From: Aphanomyces cochlioides
Lineage: Eukaryota; Oomycota; Saprolegniomycetes; Saprolegniales; Verrucalvaceae
Direction of reading: 5' to 3'
Assembly: GCA_019828595.1 (NCBI GenBank)
Contig: JAHQRK010000027.1
Location: 868,001-932,000 of the forward strand
Length of the DNA stretch: 64,000 bases
This document shows, piece by piece, positions 11,436 through 21,744 of the stretch (within the stretch, counting starts at the first letter, position 1; each line of letters opens with the position of its first letter). The position numbers were made by a program, and so were the translations under genes. The notes below the pieces were generated by a model. The model did not search any database and was not told the origin of the DNA. It saw only the letters and a program-made list of their open reading frames with translations.

Positions 11436-11763
11436 GGGTGTGTTCGCTGAAGCAAAAAAACTGGTTATTTGGTCGAAATTTGGATATTTTCTGAGAAATA
11501 ACTGGATTTTTTGTGATTTCAGCGAACACGAGTTTAATTCCAATCAGTTTGTCCCATGTCCAATTTCCCAGGAAATAACCAGCAAAAATAACCATCTCTG
11601 GAGGTGTTTATTCTGCGGGTTATTTTGATGAAGCTCTTCCATCACGGAAGTTTTTCACAAGAAGTTCCGTGGTGGAAGTCAACTTTTTCTCTCTTGGGTT
11701 ACAATAACTAAGTTAAAATGACTGGTTATAGTAAATAACTGGTTGCCTTGAGCGAACACACCC
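11436..11763. mobile_element. MITE-like element with 13-bp terminal inverted repeats
   Basis: The left end GGGTGTGTTCGCT (11436) is repeated inverted as AGCGAACACACCC ending at 11763. The similarity extends inward imperfectly (GGTTATTT and AAATAACC). It has no coding capacity. TTA precedes the left end as in PIF/Harbinger elements, but the right flank is AAG, so the target duplication is unresolved. Confidence 0.6.
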
Positions 11764-11895
11764 AAGGTTTTTTCGCACGATCACCTTTTACAGTTGGTAT
11801 TACAGCCCCAAGCTCTTTGGGTGCTTCTTGTCAGTATTTGTGAGCTGCTGTGGTCCAAGCTTTCTCCAAGTTGCAGCGAGAGGATGGCGATATAG

Positions 11896-12889
11896 CAGGG
11901 GTCGGTAAAATGCAATTTAAAATTGATAGCATTTGAAAAATTAAATAAATATCAATTGGACTACAGTCAACTCATGCAATTTATATTGCAATGATAAACC
12001 ATATCTCAATTTTAATTGCAATTTTTTGAGCTATGAAATATTACTGTAAAATAATTTTTGATTAGTTACACATGCATTGATGTTGACATTCTCAGTGATC
12101 TACACATTTTTCTTCAAGTCAAATGGACCCCAGTACGAATGATTTTCCTTCAAAAACATACTCATCTCAAAGTTGTGAGGATGCAACGATTTTCTGTAGT
12201 CTGTCAATATTGTGATTTCCGTCCACATTTGCCAATTTCACGCGATATTTCCAATCGCCTGGAAATCGTCTGGACAATATGATTGGCTAAAATAATTTTA
12301 CTATCAATTGATTGGCTGAAAACTGACCTAAGTTTGTGAGAGGAAAGCTGCAAATCTCACATCATCTCTATGACTCTGAACAACCTTCCACAGCGACCCC
12401 ACCTCGAAGAGAACTCCACGTTATTCAGCGCTCCTCACGTTGAGCGTACAACAAGTGGAGAGGCCTCTGGCCTCGCCAGCGCAGCGACGAAGCTTCGTCG
12501 ATTTCGTGTACCATCCCGATCAAGACTTCAACCAAAGGTCAAAATAACCTTCTAAAATTGATATTTGTATTATATTTTGGTGGTCCGGCGATTTGCCGGC
12601 GGTTGATTCAACCAATCGCCGGAGGAACTTAGCACAATTCATACTTACACTTTGAGAAGAGCCTTCCACACACGTTGCTCGGAGGAAAAAAACAAATTTT
12701 TGGTGATCGGTTGCAACGAAATTGGAGAAAAATGCAATTCAAATTGCAATATCTCTTGACAGCACAATTCATACTGCAATTCGCCCATGACAACCAATTT
12801 AAATTGCAATGCCGGTGACGGGCACAATACTAGATTGCAATGTTTATATTGCAATTATTGCTGCAAAGATTGCACTTTCCCTAGGCCTG
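11896..12889. mobile_element. hAT-type MITE flanked by 8-bp target duplication
   Basis: The 994-bp non-coding element is flanked by CGATATAG at 11888-11895 and 12890-12897. Its ends begin CAGGGGTCGGTAAAATGCAA (left) and, read inward from the right, CAGGCCTAGGGAAAGTGCAA, matching at about 14 of 20 positions. Near-palindromes of the type GCAATTTAAATTGC recur close to both ends, as subterminal repeats do in hAT elements. CAG-start ends plus 8-bp duplication are hAT hallmarks (family knowledge). The interior holds a block also found at 57450. Confidence 0.75.
12203..12420 (+). repeat. Dispersed repeat, second copy at 57450-57657
   Basis: The stretch from 'attgtgatttccgtcca' to 'ctctatgactctgaa' and a little beyond is repeated in the same orientation near 57450 with roughly four-fifths identity by eye. 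Shared words include gatatttccaat, gatatgattggctaaa, caattgattggct and actgacctaagtttgtg. It lies inside the hAT-type MITE here and directly left of the LTR there. Confidence 0.75.
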
Positions 12890-12897
12890 CGATATAG

Positions 12898-13374
12898 CAG
12901 TTTCCGTTTTAAAGCCATGCTTCTCAGCTTGTCGAGAAATGGAGAATCCAATCTCGTGGTCTTGTATGCTTATGGCAAATTTGCCTTCAGTGAACTCGTC
13001 TATGGGGAATGGAAGTCTCATTGAGCTCTCACTGTTGTACTTGAGAATGCAAGCGTGATGACCAGGTCCAGTAGCCTCCACTTTGTCCTTGCTTGCACCT
13101 CGCAACACAGTTTAGAGGGTTTAATTCGTGAGTGAGATGGTATAATACTACGTAGTATTTGTTTTAACGAGCACACTATTGACAATTACTGGGAAATATC
13201 ACTTGAAATTTTTGTGATATTCCATCGAGATTATGGACAAAGGAGATATTCCCTGTGTAAAGACGACGACTGACAGTCATAAAATATAAAAAGCCTCAAT
13301 GAAGTTAACATTAAGATCGTCACCTTCAGATTCGCCTTGAATGACAAGTTTTTCAAGCTGAAAGGAGAAATTGC
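12898..13374. other. No supported gene; AT-rich, contains a 16-bp palindrome
   Basis: AT-rich intergenic sequence between the MITE and the mariner remnant. A perfect palindrome AATACTACGTAGTATT lies at 13144-13159. Nothing coding is supported. Confidence 0.4.
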
Positions 13375-15190
13375 TTATTTCAATTGCTTCGGCTGTCTCC
13401 TCTGCCAACTCGGACATTTTTGCTTCGATATCAGAGGCAGCTCAAAACCAGAGTTGATCATATCGTTCTCTGCCAAGACGATCTCTGGAAGCATGCCGCA
13501 CTTGGCAAGTTTAGCCTTGTGCATATGAGGAATCTATAATTGTTGTTACCTCCAATTCGAATCACTTCTTGCAGACAGCACTGTAGAGTAAGAAAGTTGC
13601 AATTCAGAGTAGTAGGATCGACACTATACCACGCGTTCTCTGTTGCTGCTACTATTTGATCTTGAAAAATTTCTGGTTTGTAGATAAAGTCATTGAAACT
13701 CGAACACATCAAGATTGAAAATAAATTGATCGTAATAAAATACTAGTAGCAATGAAGAATCGATTAAAAAATATATTTGAATATTTCAGCTAATAAAATT
13801 TGTCCAAACAGAATAATTTGGTTAGTTGACTTCGAACTCTGATTGGATAATAAATTACAATATACTATTTAGCGATTGGCTAGTTCAAATCTATGACATG
13901 TGAAATTCAAATAATTTAATATGCCCGCCACAGGGAAGGCACGCCGCAACAATCGCTAGTCCCCCTGCATTTCGCAGACTTTCCTAACAAACCACGTTTC
14001 CGCGGAGGTATCCTCAGACTGCAAATAGCCTCCAATTTAACATAACAGTCATTTTGAATTGGTCCTCAGTTCGATTCCGGCAGGGGGCAATGTTTATGTC
14101 ATAATGTACATTTTTGATTGGTCTAAACTGCTCACAATTAATGAAAATTTGGACCAATCATATATATCAGGCCAAATATTTTTTAAGGAGATTTTAAGTT
14201 CAAAAAAAATATCGTTCGAAAATTGTTGCAGACTTAAAAAATATTTATTGAAAAATGTATGGGTAGTGTTCGAGTTTCAATGACTTTATCTGTAGTGACT
14301 GGATGGACCGAAAAAAGCCAAGATCAAACACATTCATATGAGGTGAATTTGGTGGTTGAAACACTAGCTTCATCATCCAGCCATCACTGGAGCATGCACT
14401 TACAATATCAAGGTCGTGCGGGGGAACATGAGGATAAGCATTGTCTTTTTGGATAATAATCTACTCAACGGCCACTTAGCCTTGATGGCAGGAATGACAT
14501 TTTCAATCATCATTTCCTTGTAAGTCTCACGAGTTACGTTGACCACGGCAGTCACAAGGGTACCAGCTGGACAATTGCGGTAGTGCGAGCAGTAGGAATT
14601 TTCGTCGTAAAATCCCATGTTCCAATTTTTCCATCAAACCAAACATTTCTGATGCTGTCCCATTGAGGACGTGCAACCGCAGTGAGAAACATAACCATGG
14701 TAATAAAATTCTTGGAATGGACAGATCGATGCGGCAGTTCTTCTCCAGGCCAGAGGTAGTACGTTTTCCTTACCGTTGTACCAAAGAACCACTGTTCATC
14801 CACGTGAACAAAATCCATCATGTCGGAGAAGCCATACTGGTACTCGTTAGGCTTATGTATCAAGTCCATCGCCTATTTCACACGCGCAATCTTGTTGGCA
14901 TCCGTCAAAGTTGGACGAGCTGAGCTAGAGTACCGTTTGAAGATTCCACGTCTGAAATAGGCATGGAGGCTTGAGTTTGGAATCTTCAACTCGAGTGCAA
15001 TGCCTCGGAAAGTTGTTCGCTTTGTCTTCTCGAGCTTACGGAGCCGTTGAGCAAGGTCAGCATACTTGAGTTTGCGACCAGAGTTGCCTTTTGAGGAGAC
15101 GTCCGAGGAAGGACGTGGTCGGTCGTTGAGGTTGATTGCCGCTCGCTTCCATACCGTAAAAATTCCGACACACAATTGATTCCGACAAAA
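13375..15190 (-). pseudogene. Degenerate Tc1/mariner transposase with a nested element
   Basis: Reading from 15190 leftwards: VWKRAAINLNDRP, SSKGNSGRKLKYADLAQRLR (helix-turn-helix type N-terminus), RGIALELKIPNSSLHAYFR, then an in-frame TAG where a Trp codon is expected before AMDLIHK. Next come DFVHVDEQWFF (first catalytic Asp region), VTRETYKEMMIENVIPAIKA and, after a frameshift, IQKDNAYPHVPPHD (second Asp) and NSPHMNVFDLGFFRSIQSLQ (third Asp). The frame is then broken by an insertion (13683-14292) and resumes with QDQIVAATENAW and FLTLQCCLQEVIR; a last frameshift separates the tail PHMHKAKLAK. At least one stop, three frameshifts and one insertion make it inactive. Confidence 0.85.
13683..14292. 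mobile_element. Nested MITE with 26-bp perfect terminal inverted repeats
   Basis: AGATAAAGTCATTGAAACTC (continuing to 26 bp) at the left end reappears inverted at 14267-14292. The element separates two halves of the mariner transposase that are contiguous in intact relatives (SIQSLQ before, a YKPEIFQD-like segment after), which fixes it as an insertion. A TA lies just outside both ends (Tc1/mariner-type target), but exact boundaries differ by a base or two. No coding capacity. Confidence 0.75.
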
Positions 15191-15420
15191 TTCCCCGGGA
15201 ACCTGCGTACCTGGTGTGCCACGAAAACAGACGAGCAAAGGGTCCCCTGAGAACCTTTAGCGCCTGGGGTTTGGATGTGTCGCCGGACTGTGACGTCACG
15301 CATTGCCAGCTAGCTCTATAGATGTCTCAATCAAGGACACGCTGACGTAACAAGTACGAGCCGTCAAATTTCTATCGTCCACTAATACACAAAAACTCAT
15401 AGGACCATCATGACTCGAAT

Positions 15421-15865
15421 AAGTTTTGCCGCCTCCTTGTCTCACCGCCGCTTAGTCTTGCCGGCTCTTTGTCTTGCTGGCTCTTTGTTTTGCAGCCGTT
15501 TGGTCTCGCCGCCGCTTGATTGCGCCGCCGCCTTGTCTTGCCACCGCTTAGTCTTGCCGGCTCTTTGACTTGCTGGCTCTTTGTTTTGCAGCCGCTTGGT
15601 CTCGCCACCCAAATGTCAAACCGCCACTTAGTCTTGCCGACTCTTTGTCTTGCTGGCTCTGTTTAGCCACGCCAATGTCAAGCCGCCGCTTGGTTGTGCC
15701 GCCTCCTTGTCATGCCACCGCCTTGTCTCGCCGTTGCTTGATCTCGCCGCCTCCTTGTCTGGCCGCCCCTACGTCTCGCCGCCCCACGTCTCGCCGCCCC
15801 TACGCCTCGCCGCTCCCATGTCACGCCATCGCCTTGTCTCGCAGCGGCCTTGTCTTGCTGCGTCT
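15421..15865 (+). repeat. Minisatellite, about 15-bp unit
   Basis: About 30 imperfect copies of a 15-bp unit of the form GCCGCCGCTTGGTCT / GCCGCCTCCTTGTCT, with a higher-order pattern in the first half (units ending GGCTCTTTG and TTTTGCAG recur in order). Both strands stay open over long stretches because the period is a multiple of three; I regard this as a repeat rather than a gene. Confidence 0.85.
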
Positions 15866-16046
15866 GTCGGTGATGCTCATTTCAGGACAAAGGAAGCGGT
15901 TAGATCGACCGTCATTGTCGTGTTTATGTACTATAATTAAATGAACGTATTTTTATTAATATTCTCGTTTAAATACTCAACATCATATAGAAAAGAACAA
16001 ACAGGTTTCATTTTGCAATTTTAATATTGACGTACATCTTGTGGTC

Positions 16047-17123
16047 ATGGCGAAGAAGGCGGCTAGCACTAGTTCGTCACCATGCGAGGGCTTTTTAGCG
16101 CAAGCAAGCCTCATCAAGGATCAAAGTGATGAGCAACCGTGCTCAGTGATCCTTGTCGCAGCGCAGCGCAATGGAATGTACCACTGTCAAGTTGCTGGCT
16201 GCTCAAAGCAGGGCTTAGATCAAACTTTACGTCAATTGCGCGACCACACGCGAAACACTCACCGAGACATTAAGGTAAAAAAAGCCACTATCATCTTCCC
16301 AAGTGCAACAGCGCCGCAAGAAAGCGCTCGCTAAATACGCGGCTAAAAAGAAAAGGGAGACCCATGCAAAAAAGTCGTCAATACCCGCGACATTTACGAG
16401 CCTAAGGACGTGGTCAAAGGGCTCGGGGTTTAAGGCCACGACGACTGCATCTTGTGAGTTCAGGAGTCAACCAGATTCTGGTAATGGCGTTTTCACCACG
16501 GAAGACTTAAAAACTGGAGATATTATCACTGAATATTCAGGAGAGGTCGTCAAGTTCCAGAAGTGGCCAAGTATTGTACCGTTTTGTTGTGATGTCGAGC
16601 GTGACGGAGAATCATAAGCGTCGATGGTGGCGCCGTCTTGATGGATGCGTTCACACGGGTCCCTTTTCGAACAATCAATTCCCAAATCATGTGATGAAAA
16701 TACACCCGGAAGTTCGTTGGTTTTACGGCGGCCGCGAAGTGTATGGCGCCTTGGTCGATGAGGACAATCCAAACGCTTCACCTCATCACCAACGCAAATC
16801 TGTCCCTTCCAGCAGCCCAGCAGTGAGCAACAATGCGAGTATCACCACCATTAGAGAAGGAATTCCTCGACCAAGTAGAGCGCGAACATGCTCTTGCTGA
16901 AACGAGTGCTCGACTTGGTCTTGTGTTATGCCGTCGATTGGGAATTGACACCGTAGCAACTGTTGGAAACATCTTACACGATGTTCTCGACCAACGTCGC
17001 CGCAACGCCACTGAAGGTTCAGTTGGAGAAGAAGACCATTCGACAGAACTACCTGTGCCTGCCCGACGAAGCGAGAGAACGTCCGTTCCAGCGCGTAAAC
17101 AGGGGAAAGCTCGTAAGTGCTAG
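16047..17123 (+). pseudogene. Zinc-finger plus SET-domain-like gene, broken
   Basis: Exon 1 from the ATG at 16047 (MAKKAASTSSSPCEG) contains YHCQVAGC...HTRNTH, a C-x4-C-x14-H-x4-H finger of BED/C2H2 type. A 37-bp intron (AAG|gtaaaa...acag|CGC) keeps the frame into a Lys-rich linker and GNGVFTTEDLKTGDIITEYS followed by GEVV, the typical start of a SET domain. After that the frame is lost: ISVDGGAVLMDA and GPFSNNQFPNH, which resemble the later SET motifs, are in other frames. A helical tail (EKEFLDQVEREHALAET) follows. SET proteins methylate protein lysines (family knowledge); this copy cannot make a full domain. It could be a domesticated or transposon-carried gene. Confidence 0.5.
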
Positions 17124-17938
17124 AGTCTTTTATAATAGGATTAATGAACATTTTCCTCTTTGATTCTTTGACGACTGTGTATTTTCTGAGATATCCCACA
17201 GTAGATTACATTTAATATGATTGTATTCCAGTACAAACTTTATATACTAGTAATGTATGTATATGTCAAGTATAATATTAAATATAACAGTTCATAACAT
17301 GATAGAATGGTATCACCGTGATTTAATGGTATATAATGCAGTAAATGTTATTCATGGTGATGCAAATATATGTAATGTTACATCACGTATTGTGGATTCG
17401 CTAGAAATTTCCCAATTTGGATTCGTTTTTTGTATCAATCTCCAATCGCGCCAATACATTGGATGGATGAAAATTAGAACAGTACTTTCTCTCATGGGAA
17501 CTGTACTTTCTTTAAAATTTTATTCAGCCAATCAAAATCGCCCAAAATATTTATTAGCCAATGACGTCGATTGGTGAATCGATCCGCCGGCGTGATTCGA
17601 TTGAACGGGGTCTGGAAATTCGTATCAAATCAACAATATATCCCATTATATAATAGTACGTATGGGATGTTTTAGTACATATTAATAGTTGATAATATAT
17701 GTGTGGTATACTGAGATGTAATACAATAGTATAATACATATAACATTTAATGTTACTCCACACTTTTCACAATTTTAATGTAAACGAATGTAATATACCG
17801 TTATTGAACATGACTGTTCATTACATATATTAACATGAGGTTAATTTACTATTTAGAACGATAGAGTATGCCATTGAATGATCTCAAACGACACTTTATG
17901 TATTATCCAGAAGATGCAGTTATGGCAACTAACATTGT
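17124..17938. other. No supported gene; AT-rich
   Basis: Strongly AT-rich sequence with many TATA-like words and CCAAT/ATTGG motifs. No supported coding region; probably transposon-derived. Confidence 0.4.
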
Positions 17939-19230
17939 TCACATTCCTTTGGATCTTTTCCTTCTCTTTGGCTTTGGGCCTGGCTTACAGTTAGTCGAGG
18001 ATTTTGTCGGATCGCAAGTCACAGGGGCCAATGACTGGGTATTCCGCAGCAAATTTTGTGGTGGTAGCGGGGTTAAATGGCCACTGTAAATAGCCCTGAA
18101 CGATGCAATGGAATATTTCTCGTCGTACAAAGTGAAAGGATCCATGCCTATTGAATTCAAACATGCCACAGCATGAATGCATGGCCTCTTGGTGTCAAAC
18201 CACAAGCGGCATCGGCAAGTGTTAGCATCCAGATCAACGAGGCGCCAAAGGTGCTGATTTGTCGTCTCAGGATCGTAATACATGGCCAAGAACGTTTTGC
18301 CAGGATAATCTAAAATACGGTAACACAATCATATCAGACTAAACAAAAGCGGAAATACAAAATGACGGGATGAAAACACTTCTCTAGAAATGACCACAAA
18401 GTGTCTCGACATCTGCGAGTGAGCCAGGATTAGCATCGGCAACTTGGTGCAAATAGTGTTCAAGTTTCTCGAACGAAGCGTCAACATTTCCATACATGGA
18501 CCGGACCAACTCACGTTTTGCTCTGCTTGCACTAGAAGTTAAGATGATTTGTCCATGCTCCCGCTGAAAGAGGTCGATGATGAACGTCCCGTGAGATGTC
18601 TTGGGTCTGTGGTAAATTTTTCAGTGTACTTTTGAAGTGTTTCTAATATCTACTCGTTGCGTAAGTTGCATCACAATTTAGATCACACAATACTATAATG
18701 AATCGGTATGCAAATTATTAAGCACAACAGATAAGTATATACTCATAACATATATAGATAACTGCAAATAACAGAAGTAACAGTAAAACACAGTTCATAT
18801 CAGACAAAATGGTTTGTACACCAAACATACAGCATAAACAGACGTGCAACGTACTGTGTCATGTGTCACCCCAGGGTGATGTCTTGCTGATTTTCCTTGA
18901 AACAAAGGGTGGCTATGCATGAGATTCATGCCTGTGATCATGACCGACCCGTCCTTCTTCTTGTTCGCACACACAAAGAACTCGCAGTGAGATGCAGTGC
19001 ATATCCAACGAGCGTCAGTTGCACTTTGGAATTTTTGCCACGTGGAAGCCTTGCTCTAGGCTGAGTTGATCAAGAGCCGACCTGACATGTCTTAAGCTCC
19101 CAAAATTGTGCTTCTCCACGGAATTGATTATGTCATGGACGACAAATCCATCGATTGTCTCAGTGGGCGGTGCTGTGAGCTTGTATTTGACCGCTGCCAG
19201 CAAGTAGTCTTCAGACACATAGGAAGGCAT
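17939..19230 (-). pseudogene. MULE transposase remnant: DNA-binding and SWIM parts without DDE core
   Basis: From right to left: SVEKHNFGSLRHVRSALDQL followed by ARWICTASHCEFFVCANKKK and GMNLMHSHPLF, a Mutator-type N-terminal zinc/FLYWCH-like segment. After a gap come HGTFIIDLFQREHG and RAKRELVRSMYGN, the segment that normally precedes the DDE domain. Then, with only about 100 bp between, CRCRLWFDTKRPCIHAVACL, a CxCx(n)CxH SWIM zinc finger, and a basic tail GPKPKRRKRSKGM. The MULE catalytic domain (some 200 residues) is missing, so this is an internally deleted element. Confidence 0.75.
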
Positions 19231-20000
19231 TCTCCGGTTTTCGCTGGACAGTATCCGTAAATTTCAGTCATGTGCTGGACGAGTGTCAAGCATTTTCGTC
19301 ACGATAGATTTGAAAAGCATAGTGAAACGAAGTGAGTCCAGATTATGTTTGAAAATGCTGGATAAACATCCAGCAGTATCTTATTGGCAAAAATTAGGGG
19401 ACTGCTTTGAATTTTCTCGTGCTTGATGTCGATATATTCCTTTCGTTTCATAATCCTTACACTGACCACAACTTTCTAACCCCATGAAGTAAGGTGCAAT
19501 GCTTAGTTAGCATGGAAGTATAGCCATCAACCCGTGCATGGTCTCACTTCACATTTCCCTTCCTCCGTGATTTCAAAGCGAGGAGTTCTTTTCTCTGTGT
19601 CGCTCCACCCAGGTGGTTGGACAACCACCTAGGAGGCGCATGTTTGCAGTGCTCCTTGATGTTTTAAAAGTCATATCGAGGAAAGTACAATTTTGTTTGC
19701 TGAAAAACTGTTTGAATTATTTCACGGTTCACTGCGGGCAATCTGCGGTTTCAGAGCAGATCGAAAGCCACACATTACAGGGCGATATATTGTGTCAACA
19801 AATTGATTGTGACCTGTAGTGTGTGGTATTTCTATCAACATTAAGGTGATGCAAAAGCAGAAACACAAAGAACGAGTTGTCTATCGTTCTTTGTGTTTCT
19901 GCTTTGTAGTCCAGTCGTGACGTGAACTCGGGGATTAAGTACAATGTTTCAATGTGGTAGCATTATCAGCGTTTAGTTTAAATGAATCCGAGCCTTCTTC
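19231..20000. other. No supported gene apart from a long hairpin
   Basis: No coding region supported. Contains the perfect inverted repeat at 19854-19905 and a smaller one around 19609-19640 (CCAGGTGGTT / AACCACCT). Confidence 0.4.
19854..19905. repeat. Perfect 22-bp hairpin with 8-base loop
   Basis: AAAGCAGAAACACAAAGAAC plus GA (19854-19875) is followed by 8 bases and its exact reverse complement (19884-19905). A perfect 22-bp stem is unlikely by chance. It may be a small-RNA precursor, a snap-back duplication or the two ends of a tiny element. No expression evidence is available. Confidence 0.8.
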
Positions 20001-20003
20001 TTA

Positions 20004-20486
20004 GGACCTCTTTCGAATAGTTTTCGGACAGAGACGGAGCCAATCAAAACACTTCTCGTCTCTTTTTTTCATCGAATTTTCCAAAAAGAGGTCAGCGAGG
20101 TCTTTTTGGTCTCTTTTTGCATTTTGTTCTATTTTATTATTATTTTGCTTTGATGGGCGATGGATCGAGGCACACCACGCAAGCCAGAACACAATGCTTC
20201 CACTGTGGTTGCTATAGTTGTTTCTTCAGTTGATGGACGAGCTGACCGAGCAATACCCTCTCGCCGCTTTAGCCGAGGAATAGAGCTATTGTGCGTGCAG
20301 GAGCGATGGCTTTGTAGGTCTCTGCTGGAGATACCATGCTCACCATGATCAAACATTTCAAGTCACTGTACTGACCAATCATTTTTCATCAGCTGAAAAT
20401 CTGACTCCCAAAAGTACATGGATGAACTTGGAGTCAACTTTTTGTGCTAAACAGAGACTCATAAAAATCCTACTCGAAAGAGGCCC
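20004..20486. mobile_element. PIF/Harbinger-type MITE with TTA target duplication
   Basis: Left end GGACCTCTTTCGAATAG; right end, read inward, GGGCCTCTTTCGAGTAG (15 of 17 identical). TTA flanks both sides (20001-20003 and 20487-20489). GG-start ends with a 3-bp TTA duplication are characteristic of PIF/Harbinger elements (family knowledge). 483 bp, no coding capacity. Confidence 0.8.
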
Positions 20487-21744
20487 TTAGTGATGGACAT
20501 CGCTGTTCTCATCGAAATGTGTTACTTTTTCTCCAAGCTGATGTCAAAAGATTGATTACGAGAATTGATTGAATAAAATAGATATAATTTTATCCAGTAA
20601 GGTCGTGCGCGATGTCCATCCAGCAAATTCCAATCACAATATTGTGCTTTCGATTCGAAATTCGAATCGCGCAGCGATTAAATCGAAATCGCAAATCGAT
20701 TCATGTGTGTTTTGAGCGTGTGTTTCGGTGTATTTTCCCTGATTTTAGTATGTACTAATCAAAATTCGTAGCCTGTAGTATCTACTCGAGATCATCGATT
20801 CTTCCGTCTATTTGAATTATCGATGAAATGCAAACTTGACTTCGTCCAGGAATGGCGGGTTACAATCAGTGTAGTGTGTGAACCATGGCTTTTGACCTTC
20901 GGTATGATGGATTCGCCCGTGGTGGCCTTGGGCTCGCAACGCCTCGCCTTCGTATTGTTTGATTCACGTGGCGATGGTCGATAGATCCTGGTGAAAGAGG
21001 TCGTCAAGTCGCAGCTTGGAGACATTCTTGTTATAATTCATATAAAGTGCATGAGGCACGATGGAGAGAGCTGCATGATTGAGCTCGACGACATCAGTGA
21101 TCATGATCGTTTGCATGTGCGAATGGTGGAATCTTTCGTTGTTCTTGTCAACATTTACCGGATATTCCGGATAAAATGAAAACAAATCGATTTCGCGTGT
21201 GTTTCGAATCGATCTCAAATTCGAATTTTGGCTCGAAAACACAAAACATTGTCACCTTGAAAACTGGTCCGCCCCACTCACACAATCCACTGCAAATGTA
21301 TCCGGTTATTTTATCCGGATTTACTTGTTTTAGGTAATTATCCGGAATCCGTGTTTTTTTGGTCAAAGTGGGTGTGCCACACCCTATTATACCCGATGCC
21401 TGGTCAACACAGAAATCGTATATCAGATGCAAATTTTAGTGTAATAAATGCGTTGCACAATGATATTCATGCATTCGTTCAGGAACTTTGCACATAGTAA
21501 ACTTATCGACAATGGATGCGAAGGAGGTGGAAAGACGAAACTTCGACCACGCGATTACACAGAGCCACGACAACTTGACGACAGTTTCTTGAGAATGTCA
21601 TGACTCTACTGTAGGGAAACCCAGAACGAACGCGTCGCAATTCTATACAGAACAGAAATTTATAGCGACATGATTGGCTACTAATTAGTGTTATTCATGA
21701 AATAGTGTAAAGTGCCAATTAGACATGGCGATTCAGATCACAAC
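20487..21744. other. No supported gene; diverged inverted motifs
   Basis: Contains TTCGAAATTCGAA-type palindromes near 20660 and an inverted, diverged counterpart near 21200-21250, suggesting an old element of about 600 bp. ATCCGGAT-like palindromes cluster at 21150-21350. No coding region supported. The last 100 bp are the 5' flank of A5. Confidence 0.4.

Noticed and set aside
15408..15944. Open frames across the minisatellite on both strands
   Set aside because: Openness follows from the 15-bp period; no unique flanking coding sequence.
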